This document shows, in pieces, positions 1 to 6,617 of a DNA stretch of 6,617 nucleotides. Under the pieces are notes generated by a model. The model was given only the letters and a program-made list of their open reading frames with translations. It was not told where the DNA came from and searched no databases. The position numbers were made by a program, and so were the translations under genes. This stretch comes from Alistipes sp. (lineage in GTDB: Bacteria > Bacteroidota > Bacteroidia > Bacteroidales > Rikenellaceae). The DNA lies in assembly GCA_029065825.1 (NCBI GenBank), contig JAIEHQ010000148.1, positions 1 through 6,617 on the forward strand. The letters run 5' to 3'. Positions within the stretch are counted from its first letter, which is position 1; every line of letters starts with the position of its first letter.

Positions 1-62
1 GTCCGCAGGGGACGTAGTCGTTTACCGCCGGATCGAAGACTATTTCGGGAATTTACTCCTAA
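1..62 (-). other. Left-edge flank, possible start or remnant of another minus-strand frame
   Basis: Downstream of the 945-residue lipoprotein gene no terminator is visible before the window ends. On the minus strand, AGGAGT (60-55) is followed by a TAA and then an open frame from 52 to the edge reading IPEIVFDPAVNDYVPCG, with G/C-rich third positions like the genes here. There is no ATG, GTG or TTG; the only in-frame candidates are ATT and ATA, and ATT is only 3 nt from the Shine-Dalgarno-like string. It may be noncoding, a degraded gene or an unusual start. The evidence is weak. Confidence 0.25.
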
Positions 63-2900
63 TTATTCAGCAACGGTAAGCTTGAGTTCGCCGTCATAGA
101 TTCTCTCAGCGAAAAGCGACTTGACCTTAGCCTCCTGATCTGCGTTGCAGACAAGCTCAGCAACCGAGTAGGGGATGTAGAAGTTGTCGCTGTCGATGAG
201 CAGCTTCTTGTTCTCGCTGATGTCGAGCTTCTTCAGCGAGCTGTACGCCGACCAGGCATCGATGCGGAGCGTCTCCAGCTCGGGGCACAGGTGCAGACCG
301 ATGTGGGTAAAGCTCAGCTGCTTGCCCTCCTCATTGGTGATCTTCAGCGTCTTCAGCGCCGGCATCGGGTTCTCCCACGTACGATACTGCTGCGTCGATT
401 CGAACAGCCACTCGCCGCCGGTAACGTTCTTCATCTCCAGCGTCTCCAAAGCGCTCAGGTAGCTCAGACCGCGCATGTTGGTGTAGGTCTTGTCGCTCAG
501 CGTCAAGGAAGTTACCGCCTCGATCTCCGACTGATAGAGCGCACCGTCACCGTCGGTATCGTACTCTTTCAGGACGTTACGCAGATCGGAGTCGGTCACG
601 TACCACGACGATTTCAGCTGTGCGTATGCCGTCTTGAATCGACCCTCGCCGTCCTTGATCAAGGCGATCACATAAAGATCGTACGAAGAGTTCAGCGAAT
701 AGTAGAAAGAAGCATCGGTCAGCAGGCTCTCGTCCGAAGGATCGTAGATAGTCTTCACGCTGTAAGTATCGTTCACGATGTTCTCGGCGAGCTTGTTAGG
801 CAGTACGTTGAAGCGGTTCGAAGTGAAAGTCGAAGCATCGACGCTCTTGTAGAGGATCGTCGTGCAATCGTCGCTCGGCTTGAAGGTAACCTGCATGTAG
901 CCCTTGTCCAGGTTGAAACCGCCCTCCATCTCAACGGTTGCGGTACCGTCCAGATCACCGACGCTGTCGGTCTTGAACTCGTAGGAAACTACCTCGCCGA
1001 AACGCTCGCCCGACAATACGGGAGCCATATATACCACGTACTCGACACCCGACTCCAGACGCGGATACGACGGAGCTACGACCTTGACGGTGTAGGTATT
1101 CTCCGCATCGTCCGATTTGGACGGATAAGCGGTCATGGTGTTGGATGCACCGTAAATCTGGTCGGCCATCTCCTCGTCGTCGCCGGCCTCGACCTTCTTG
1201 ACGAACTTGTAACGCAGCTGCGAAATCTCCTCCTCGGCATACTCGACTGCAACATTGAACTCCGCGCTCGTGAAGCCTACGCCGGCGAGCTCTACGGTCG
1301 TCTTCACACCCTCGACAGGCTCGACGGCGAGCGTCGTGATCGTCTGGACATCCAGCGGGCTGAGTTTGCCGTCGCGCTCGAGCGTAGCGGTCATCACGCA
1401 GTACTCCGTACGGGGCAGCAGGTTGGTGTGCTCCAGATTAACGAACGGCACGTCGATCATTCTCGATACGTACATGTTCGTGCTTGCGAAGTAAGCCTCG
1501 GCACCGCCCTCGGTAGCATCGACCGTAGCCTTCGGTGCGCAGCACGACAGAACGATAGTCGAGTTGCCCGAGCATGCGACATCGAACGGGATGGTCGTCA
1601 GTGCGGGAGTGCAGGTCACTTCGGGAGCGGCATCGGCATCGAAGTCGAAGCCGGTACCGGTCGTGAACGAGTACTCCTTGAGGGTCGTCGTATCCCACGC
1701 GCCATTGACCTTGGCGATAATGTAGAACTTATACTCCTTGTTCAGCATCAGGCCTGCGCTCATCATGGATTTATCGACCTTGTACTCGGAAAGACCCCAC
1801 CATGCGTTGTCCTGCTCGTCTTTCCACCATGCTTCGGGAGAGTCGTAATCCAGCCAGCCGCCTACCTCGATGAACTGCTCGGAGTAGTGGTAGCTCGTAA
1901 CCTTCTCGGGATCCATATAGATCTCGGCATAGGCGACCTTGCCGTTGTTGATGATGTTCACCTCGATTCCCTCGGCAGACTCGGGAGTCGTGAAAGCCTC
2001 CTCCAGCGTGATGATCTCGGTGGTGTAGTCGCCCGACCAGGCATAAGCCTCGACCATGTAGGCGGTGTTGGCAGCCAGGCGGTTGAGCGTTACGACAGTC
2101 TCCTCGGTAGCGGTTACGGGAACGAATACCGGCTCCTCGGGACGCTCCTCGGCCTTGTAGTAGGCATAGGCGAAGCCCTCGGCGTTGGCCGGCGTGAAGG
2201 TTACCTTCGCGCTGTGGGCCGTTACCTCCTCGGCGTTGAGCGCCATCGTCAGCGTCGGCAGAGCCAGCGTCTTGAAAGTGGCGATCTGCGACTCGCTGTC
2301 GCCCTCGGCGTTGGCAGCGAATGCCTCGACCGTATAGTCGGTGTCGTCCTTCAGCTCCGTGATCTCGGCAGTGAAGGTCTCGTTGCCCTCGACCTTGGTC
2401 CACTGCAGCTCGGCGGGCTTGTTGGCCGTCTCATACCAGGTGTAGGATACCGAGGTGGCGTTGGTCGGCACGAAGGTTACCTTCGCCGACGAAACGGTTA
2501 CCTCGATCGTCTCCTGGATGGCGACGCTGGCCAGAGCCGTCGTGCGGAACTCGTGGCGCGCCTCCTCCGAAGGCTCACCGTCCGTGTTGTAGGCGACAGC
2601 CTTGATGAAGTAGAGCTTGTCGGCCTCCAGGTCGTTTACCTCCTGGGTCGAAGCCTCGCCGTTGGCGATCTCCTGAGCGGTGCCGGTCTCGCCGACCAGC
2701 GCGACCTCGTAGGTGTAGCGGACCGCATTCTCGGGCGTCAGCGTAAACTTCACGCTCGAAGAGGTGGTCGTCACGTTGTCGATCGTGATCGAAGCGGGAT
2801 CCGCCACTACGACAGGATCTTTGTCGTCGCTACACCCTACCGCCCCGAACAGCATCGCGATCGGGAGGTAAAGCCAGAATTTCTTCAGAATAGCTTTCAT
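63..2900 (-). CDS. Multi-module FN3-like surface lipoprotein with EF-hand and LRR tail
   Basis: A 945-residue lipoprotein of unknown ligand. A Lys-rich start and hydrophobic core lead to the lipobox A20-V21-G22-C23, followed by SDDKD; acidic residues at this position are the known surface-export signal of Bacteroidota lipoproteins. About seven Ig/FN3-like modules follow (roughly residues 34-121, 122-213, 214-305, 310-415, 420-525, 530-645 and 650-765). Most carry the FN3 pattern L-x-x-x-T-x-Y-x-V-x-A and end in F-x-T. Residues 781-792 (DTDGDGALYQSE) form a canonical EF-hand loop with Asp at 1, 3 and 5, Gly at 6 and Glu at 12. Residues 796-910 resemble irregular leucine-rich repeats (LETLEM, LKTLKI, LETLRI, LKKLDI). 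The ATG at 2898-2900 is chosen because it directly precedes the signal peptide. Its leader is AT-rich with no Shine-Dalgarno sequence, and a terminator ends 33 nt upstream. A surface-binding or adhesin role is inference only. Confidence 0.93.
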   Translation of the reverse strand: MKAILKKFWLYLPIAMLFGAVGCSDDKDPVVVADPASITIDNVTTTSSSVKFTLTPENAVRYTYEVALVGETGTAQEIANGEASTQEVNDLEADKLYFIKAVAYNTDGEPSEEARHEFRTTALASVAIQETIEVTVSSAKVTFVPTNATSVSYTWYETANKPAELQWTKVEGNETFTAEITELKDDTDYTVEAFAANAEGDSESQIATFKTLALPTLTMALNAEEVTAHSAKVTFTPANAEGFAYAYYKAEERPEEPVFVPVTATEETVVTLNRLAANTAYMVEAYAWSGDYTTEIITLEEAFTTPESAEGIEVNIINNGKVAYAEIYMDPEKVTSYHYSEQFIEVGGWLDYDSPEAWWKDEQDNAWWGLSEYKVDKSMMSAGLMLNKEYKFYIIAKVNGAWDTTTLKEYSFTTGTGFDFDADAAPEVTCTPALTTIPFDVACSGNSTIVLSCCAPKATVDATEGGAEAYFASTNMYVSRMIDVPFVNLEHTNLLPRTEYCVMTATLERDGKLSPLDVQTITTLAVEPVEGVKTTVELAGVGFTSAEFNVAVEYAEEEISQLRYKFVKKVEAGDDEEMADQIYGASNTMTAYPSKSDDAENTYTVKVVAPSYPRLESGVEYVVYMAPVLSGERFGEVVSYEFKTDSVGDLDGTATVEMEGGFNLDKGYMQVTFKPSDDCTTILYKSVDASTFTSNRFNVLPNKLAENIVNDTYSVKTIYDPSDESLLTDASFYYSLNSSYDLYVIALIKDGEGRFKTAYAQLKSSWYVTDSDLRNVLKEYDTDGDGALYQSEIEAVTSLTLSDKTYTNMRGLSYLSALETLEMKNVTGGEWLFESTQQYRTWENPMPALKTLKITNEEGKQLSFTHIGLHLCPELETLRIDAWSAYSSLKKLDISENKKLLIDSDNFYIPYSVAELVCNADQEAKVKSLFAERIYDGELKLTVAE
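525..560 (-). other. Canonical EF-hand calcium-binding loop (protein site)
   Basis: These codons give the twelve-residue loop D-T-D-G-D-G-A-L-Y-Q-S-E (residues 781-792). It has Asp at loop positions 1, 3 and 5, Gly at 6, a hydrophobic Leu at 8 and Glu at 12, which is the full set of ligands expected for Ca2+ binding. It follows a predicted helix (SDLRNVLKEY) and is followed by IEAVTSLTLS, which starts the leucine-rich segment. An EF-hand or dockerin-like loop just before leucine-rich repeats is a recurring arrangement in Bacteroidota surface proteins. Calcium binding itself is inferred from the motif. Confidence 0.85.
1986..2801 (-). repeat. Tandem FN3-like modules 1-3 of the 945-residue lipoprotein
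   Basis: Three consecutive modules share the pattern S-[VA]-K-[VF]-T-[LF]-x-P-x-N-A near their start and a T-x-Y-x-[IV]-[EK]-A motif near their end. Between modules 2 and 3 the period is exactly 92 codons: the 15-nt string gaaggttaccttcgc occurs at 2196-2210 and 2472-2486, 276 nt apart and in the same module position. Module 1 is offset by about 89 codons and is more diverged. This points to internal duplication of a module-sized unit followed by divergence. A second shared 15-nt string, gccctcggcgttggc (2175-2189 and 2301-2315), encodes ANAEG at non-equivalent module positions and is probably coincidental. Confidence 0.75.
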
Positions 2901-2933
2901 AATGATTGAATAAAAGGGTTAAAAAATGAGAAG

Positions 2934-2971
2934 AAAAAAAGGGAACCCGCCCTGCAATAGGGCAGGTTCCC
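2934..2971 (-). terminator. Rho-independent terminator downstream of the 790-residue lipoprotein gene
   Basis: Read on the minus strand, GGGAACCTGCCC (2971-2960), the loop TATTGCA and GGGCGGGTTCCC (2952-2941) form a 12-bp stem containing one G-U pair. Seven T residues (2940-2934) follow at once, then CTTCTC. This is a textbook intrinsic terminator 42 nt past the stop codon at 3014-3016. On the plus strand the stem is not followed by a T-run, so it acts in the minus direction only. The downstream start codon at 2900 is only 33 nt beyond the T-tract. Confidence 0.93.
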
Positions 2972-3013
2972 TTCGTTTATCGGTGCGATCCCGGTCAAAG
3001 GATCGTCCGTACA

Positions 3014-5386
3014 CTACTCCAGCGGAGTCGTAGCCTCGGTGTAATCGAAGTGCGTGTAGGGCATACCCGTCTTTTCATCCACAGCACCGTAAGCGATAGC
3101 CGCTACGTACCAGGTCTGTCCGGGAGTCACGCCGTTCTGCACGTCGGTCATCAGGATGGTCTCGCTACCCAGATTCATGCCGAAGCCGTTCTCGATCAGG
3201 AAGGTCAGGTCCTCGACCAGCGTCTCCTTGCTGCTCTTGATAGGATCGCTCGAATTGGGATCGTAAACGAAGTGGCCCGAATCCTGAGCGACGCAGATGA
3301 ATTTAGCGTAGTCGGTCTGATCATTGACCGAAACACGGTAGTCGAACGATTTGGAAGTCATGTTCATGATCGACACCTCCGTTACGCGGGGATCCTTGCC
3401 GACGACTTTGGGAAGCGTCTTGACCGGAACGGATGCGATGTCGAGAATATGACCGTCGCGGTCCTCGGCCGTTACGTAAACCACGTACTCGGTATCGGGC
3501 TCGAAGAAGCTTACCCACATGTACGAGTCGGAACCGTACTTGAAGCCGGGACGCGTCATGCTCCACGACGAACCGGTGTACTTCTCGAACCAGTGCCAGA
3601 TATCGCTGCCGTTTCTCATGTAAGCGCCCGACTGGGGAGCTTTGTCGGTTGCGGGAAGCACCTGAACGTAAGCGATGTTGATCGCACCCTCAGCCACCAG
3701 ACCATTGGCATCGATGTGGTCGGGATCCAGGCCCACGTACACACCGAAGCGGTCGCGGCCAATGCCGTAAGCCTCAACTTTCAGCTTGTACTTCGAACCG
3801 CCATCGACGAGCGGCTTGCTGCGGAAAGGCTCGCTTACGTAAAGGTTCTCGTTGAGGATGCCGTCGTAGTCGATGCAGGTAGCGATGATCTCGTACTCGG
3901 TGTCGGGATCCAGCCAGTTGTTCCAGGTCTCGTTATAGCGCGGATCTACCGGCATATCGGGCGTACCGGGATACATACGGGTAGCACCACTGCCGACCGA
4001 AGTAGCCAGCTGGCCGGCCAGCAGCGTCTGGTTCTCGGGGCTGTCCTTGTACTCGCGCTCGAAGGTACCGGCGGGATAGAGGTTGTAGTAGCAGGTGCGG
4101 CACTCGTCGTTGAAGATAAACTCGGCCTTGAAGCCCGTAGCGGCAGTCTCGTAAACGTTGATCTCGACGGTAGCTGCGGAGTGGTCGGGTTTCTCGGGCA
4201 GTACGAGATCGACGCGCTGTACCGTACGGTCGCACATGTAGTTCTCATCGACGGGAACGACCAGGCAGGTCAGCTGCGCACCGGGATAACCGTTGATCGG
4301 GTCGAACGAGATGGTCTCGGTACGGGTAGCCGAATTATCCTCGGGATTGACCGTCAGACCCTGAATGTTATCGACCGAACGGCACTGCATCAGCATCAGG
4401 TAGTCGATGGTACGCACGAAGTCGGAGAGGTCGCGCTCCGAGTGACCGCGCTCCATGTAGAGGTCGACCTGGTCCGTATCGGTAATGAAACGCATGTAAC
4501 CGTAGGTCGAACCGGAGATCCATACGTTCCAGTTGGCCTGGTGGAAGTTGCAACGACCCTCCGTCAGACGGGCCTCGACCGTCGGATCGAGCGGCGAAGC
4601 GACCGTGCTGACCTCCAGAACGAGGACATCGCCGTTCTCCTTCTCGGTAAACTCCTCGGCATCGCCGGTCAGACCGAGCGTCATGATGTAGTAGTCGAGG
4701 TCGGGCATGATCAGACTGCTGTAGTCGATGGCCTCGTCGCCCTGGATACGGGTGGTAAGGTGTACCAGGTTGTTGGTCAAGAGATCCATGACGACCTCGT
4801 CGCGGGTAATCTCCACACCGGCACCCTCGGCCTGAGCGAGCGCATCCTCGATGAAGTTCTCGATCTGGACTTTAGGATAGACCAGCACACGGCCGGCGGT
4901 AACGTTCTCGCCCTTCGTGAGTTTGTAGGAGAGCGCACGGTCCGTAATCGAAGTCACCTCGATGCCGATACCGTTGGCCGTAGCCTCGGCGGCAGGTGCG
5001 GTGGCGCAGTCCAGATAGGTGGCGCGCGTCACGCCGCTCTCGCTCATCGCGACGGCGAAGATGCGGTATGCCGTACCGGCCTCCAGACCGGAGATAACGG
5101 TAGCATTGGAGCTGACAGGAGCCTGAACACCGTTCTTGAATACGTCGTTGCCGTTCAGCGCCTCGGGAGCCTCGGCAGCCTTAAATACCTGATAGGCGAA
5201 CATCGAAGGAGTGACCTCAATCGGAATGAACGCCACCGACACATCGTGTGCCGAAACATTCAGCAGTTCGATCTGCACGTAGGGACCCTCCACATCGGGA
5301 GTGGTGTTGTCCTTCGAACACCCTACGATGCTCCACGAGATCGCCAGCATGAGCATCAGGCGGAGCAGTTTCTGAGTTAAATTCAT
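3014..5386 (-). CDS. Modular Ig/FN3-like surface lipoprotein, paralogue-like to its downstream neighbour
   Basis: A 790-residue lipoprotein of unknown function. The signal peptide runs from the ATG at 5384-5386 to the lipobox I20-V21-G22-C23, followed by SKDN. About six Ig/FN3-like modules can be drawn (roughly residues 32-130, 138-262, 265-396, 400-525, 533-657 and 664-788), with motifs such as L-E-A-G-T-A-Y-R-I-F-A-V-A and D-T-E-Y-V-V-Y-V-T-A-E-D. Aromatic-rich stretches occur at 286-310 and 596-625 (WHWFEKY, then SSWSM). Nine Cys remain after the lipid Cys, including a CxxC pair at 429 and 432. The lipid Cys is at 23 as in the neighbouring 945-residue protein, and a strand ending in F-x-x-[DE]-[DE]-C is shared, suggesting distant paralogy. 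It lacks the EF-hand/LRR tail. The leader is AT-rich without a Shine-Dalgarno sequence, and a strong terminator follows the gene. A binding or structural role at the surface is inferred. Confidence 0.92.
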   Translation of the reverse strand: MNLTQKLLRLMLMLAISWSIVGCSKDNTTPDVEGPYVQIELLNVSAHDVSVAFIPIEVTPSMFAYQVFKAAEAPEALNGNDVFKNGVQAPVSSNATVISGLEAGTAYRIFAVAMSESGVTRATYLDCATAPAAEATANGIGIEVTSITDRALSYKLTKGENVTAGRVLVYPKVQIENFIEDALAQAEGAGVEITRDEVVMDLLTNNLVHLTTRIQGDEAIDYSSLIMPDLDYYIMTLGLTGDAEEFTEKENGDVLVLEVSTVASPLDPTVEARLTEGRCNFHQANWNVWISGSTYGYMRFITDTDQVDLYMERGHSERDLSDFVRTIDYLMLMQCRSVDNIQGLTVNPEDNSATRTETISFDPINGYPGAQLTCLVVPVDENYMCDRTVQRVDLVLPEKPDHSAATVEINVYETAATGFKAEFIFNDECRTCYYNLYPAGTFEREYKDSPENQTLLAGQLATSVGSGATRMYPGTPDMPVDPRYNETWNNWLDPDTEYEIIATCIDYDGILNENLYVSEPFRSKPLVDGGSKYKLKVEAYGIGRDRFGVYVGLDPDHIDANGLVAEGAINIAYVQVLPATDKAPQSGAYMRNGSDIWHWFEKYTGSSWSMTRPGFKYGSDSYMWVSFFEPDTEYVVYVTAEDRDGHILDIASVPVKTLPKVVGKDPRVTEVSIMNMTSKSFDYRVSVNDQTDYAKFICVAQDSGHFVYDPNSSDPIKSSKETLVEDLTFLIENGFGMNLGSETILMTDVQNGVTPGQTWYVAAIAYGAVDEKTGMPYTHFDYTEATTPLE

Positions 5387-5437
5387 AAGTGTAAGTAATT
5401 AAAATGGTTGTTTGCTTGTGTATTTCATCCGATCTCT

Positions 5438-5478
5438 CGGATCGCAGCGGCCTGCATAACCGCCGCCGCTGCGATCCG
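5438..5478. other. Perfect 14-bp GC-rich inverted repeat in the intergenic spacer
   Basis: CGGATCGCAGCGGC (5438-5451) and its exact reverse complement GCCGCTGCGATCCG (5465-5478) flank a 13-nt loop. The hairpin lies between the CxxC lipoprotein gene and the 790-residue lipoprotein gene, 52 nt upstream of the latter's start. Neither side carries a T-tract, so it is not a typical intrinsic terminator. It could be an mRNA-stabilising or processing structure, a terminator working without a U-run, or a protein-binding dyad. A smaller inverted repeat, CGATC/GATCG (5430-5434 and 5440-5444), overlaps the left arm, so the two cannot fold fully together. Confidence 0.7.
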
Positions 5479-5588
5479 GAAGTATCGTCTGTTTTCCTGC
5501 GGGCGTTTCCCGTCCGGCAGCGCCCGGAGTGAATCCGGCACGGCTGCAGGTCGCGAAGAAAAACGCGGGAAGAGTCGGAACAGGGAGC

Positions 5589-6617
5589 TTACTCCTTGTC
5601 GTAATCGACGCTCTCGCCGAATGCGCACATCCGCGAGTTGTTTACCAGCATTTTGCCGTCGGCAGCCGTGTAGAACACGTAAACCACGATCTCGCAATCC
5701 TCGGCTTTCCAGTTGCTCTTGAGATCCACCTCGAACGTCTCGCTGATCTTGCCGCCGGGAGCCGCACCGCCCTCGACCGTCTTGCCGAAAGGATCGGTGA
5801 TGAACTGGCGTACCATGTGGTCGTGCAGCGTGGTGCTGTAACCCGGAGTCGAAACATTGTTCTCGATGACCGCAGCCGCGATTCTGATGTTGTCGTTACC
5901 CTCGGTGAACTCGACCTCGACATCGGCGACGAGCTTGCTGCCCGACGACTTCGAAGCGTCGATCTTGATACCGCAGATCGCCCAGTAGTTGTCCATCTGC
6001 GACTGAATGGCAGCCTTCAGCATCGATGCGGAAGCGCTCAGTTTGTTGGTAAGCATATCGACGAACAGCGAAGGATAGCCGGTCACGCCGAAACGCGTCT
6101 GCAGCTCGGTGAAGTTCTCCACGACGCAGTCGGCAGGCGAGTAGCCGGTGCCGTGCAGACCCATGACGATCAGACGGTCGGGATTCTCTTTCTGGTAGTT
6201 GTTCAGCATGCGGGTCATCGCAGGGCAGGCCGAGCAGTTGGCACCCGTGAAGTCGAGCGCGAGGATGCGGCGGCGGGGACCGCCGGTGCCTACCCGGTTT
6301 ACCGTGCACTCGACCGGAGCCGAGAACGCTGCCATGTCGCCCTCCTGATAGAAAGCGACGAAAGAGACTTTACCCGCATGTTCGGGCGCATAGGGATTGG
6401 TAAGATCCTTGTTGGTGGCGGCATCGCGGAAGTGGATGAACTGCGAGTCGGTCACATCCTTTCCGTCGAGCGTGGCGGTAAATTTGAACTCGCCCTCGCC
6501 GATAGTCAGCGTCGTCGGCGCGACCGTCAGCTCCAGTTTGCCGGCGGTGTTGGGGGTATCCTCGCTCTCCGAGCAGGCAACCATGTTGCCGCAAGCCAGA
6601 GCGGCGCATGCCAAGAT
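5589..6617 (-). CDS. Omp28-related thioredoxin-fold lipoprotein (5' end outside window)
   Basis: The stop codon is at 5589-5591, and the frame is open to the right edge, so the N-terminus is missing. The first in-window residues, ILACAALACGNMVAC, are the end of a lipoprotein signal peptide; the lipid Cys is in LAC or, more likely, VAC, followed by SESED. The TTG at 6612-6614 lies inside this hydrophobic stretch and is not a credible start. Counting from that codon, residues 25-107 look like a bacterial Ig-like domain. Then comes a thioredoxin-like domain with F-T-G-A-N-C-S-A-C-P (CxxC at 127 and 130) and a G-V-T-G-Y-P-S-L-F-V-D segment resembling the cis-Pro loop. The C-terminal part (about 220-335) has an LHDHMVRQF motif and a final beta strand as in the Omp28 family. 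Omp28 is a Porphyromonas gingivalis outer membrane protein without a firmly settled role. Redox activity is plausible but unproven. The gene is upstream of, and possibly cotranscribed with, the 790-residue lipoprotein gene. Confidence 0.9.
   Translation of the reverse strand: MLACAALACGNMVACSESEDTPNTAGKLELTVAPTTLTIGEGEFKFTATLDGKDVTDSQFIHFRDAATNKDLTNPYAPEHAGKVSFVAFYQEGDMAAFSAPVECTVNRVGTGGPRRRILALDFTGANCSACPAMTRMLNNYQKENPDRLIVMGLHGTGYSPADCVVENFTELQTRFGVTGYPSLFVDMLTNKLSASASMLKAAIQSQMDNYWAICGIKIDASKSSGSKLVADVEVEFTEGNDNIRIAAAVIENNVSTPGYSTTLHDHMVRQFITDPFGKTVEGGAAPGGKISETFEVDLKSNWKAEDCEIVVYVFYTAADGKMLVNNSRMCAFGESVDYDKE

Noticed and set aside
291..2909. Very long plus-strand open frame (872 codons) opposite the 945-residue lipoprotein gene
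   Set aside because: It is antisense to a gene with a clear signal peptide and domains. Its translation is Arg/Gly/Val/Asp-rich with no recognisable domain or signal. GC-rich codon use on the minus strand removes stops from this frame.
2986..3005. Small inverted repeat CGATCC/GGATCG downstream of the 790-residue gene
   Set aside because: Only 6 bp with an 8-nt loop and no T-tract. The strong terminator beside it explains the region, and such a repeat is expected by chance.
3050..5380. Very long plus-strand open frame (776 codons) opposite the 790-residue lipoprotein gene
   Set aside because: It is the same antisense shadow effect: low-complexity Arg/Val/His/Asp-rich translation, no domain, and almost entirely inside a convincing gene.
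5415..5588. Search for a Bacteroidota promoter (TTTG plus TAnnTTTG) upstream of the 790-residue gene
   Set aside because: No convincing match was found on the minus strand. TACTTCCG near the hairpin is too poor a match, so no promoter is annotated.
5425..5697. Minus-strand 90-codon open frame overlapping the Omp28-related gene end and the spacer
   Set aside because: It is out of frame with the real gene, crosses the perfect inverted repeat, and has an Arg-rich, featureless translation.
5408..5722. Plus-strand open frame across the intergenic spacer and the end of the Omp28-related gene
   Set aside because: It lacks a good start site, overlaps the 3' end of a real gene on the other strand, and its Arg/Ser/Ala-rich translation resembles chance coding in GC-rich DNA.
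6612..6614. TTG as the start of the Omp28-related gene
   Set aside because: The frame stays open upstream to the edge, and the codon lies in the hydrophobic part of the signal peptide with no positively charged N-region, so the true start is outside the window.

Overview
The window looks like chromosome from a gut-type Bacteroidota, most likely a GC-rich member of the Bacteroidales such as Alistipes (Rikenellaceae). The genus is an inference. It rests on three adjacent lipoprotein signal peptides with acidic or charged residues just after the lipid Cys, an Omp28-related thioredoxin-fold protein, modular FN3-like lipoproteins, GC-rich coding sequence with AT-rich gene leaders, and start codons without a clear Shine-Dalgarno sequence.

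All three genes are on the minus strand, so transcription runs from right to left. The right end (5589-6617) holds an Omp28-related, CxxC-containing lipoprotein whose first codons lie outside the window. A 202-nt spacer follows, containing a perfect 14-bp inverted repeat. Next comes a 790-residue lipoprotein (3014-5386) built of about six Ig/FN3-like modules. A strong rho-independent terminator (2934-2971) separates it from a 945-residue lipoprotein (63-2900). That protein has about seven FN3-like modules and ends in a canonical EF-hand loop followed by a short leucine-rich-repeat tail. The last 62 nt at the left edge contain no certain gene, although the minus strand is open there and codon-like.

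The genes appear to encode three lipid-anchored, probably surface-exposed proteins: one with a thioredoxin-type CxxC site and two long modular stalk or binding proteins that look like distant paralogues. Binding, adhesion or capture of a substrate at the cell surface is a reasonable guess, but no ligand or enzyme activity can be read from the sequence. No RNA genes, CRISPR arrays, insertion sequences or tRNAs were seen. The main points for follow-up are the terminator placed only 33 nt upstream of the 945-residue gene with almost no room for a promoter, the EF-hand/LRR tail, the exact 92-codon period of two FN3 modules, and the hairpin-rich leader of the 790-residue gene.
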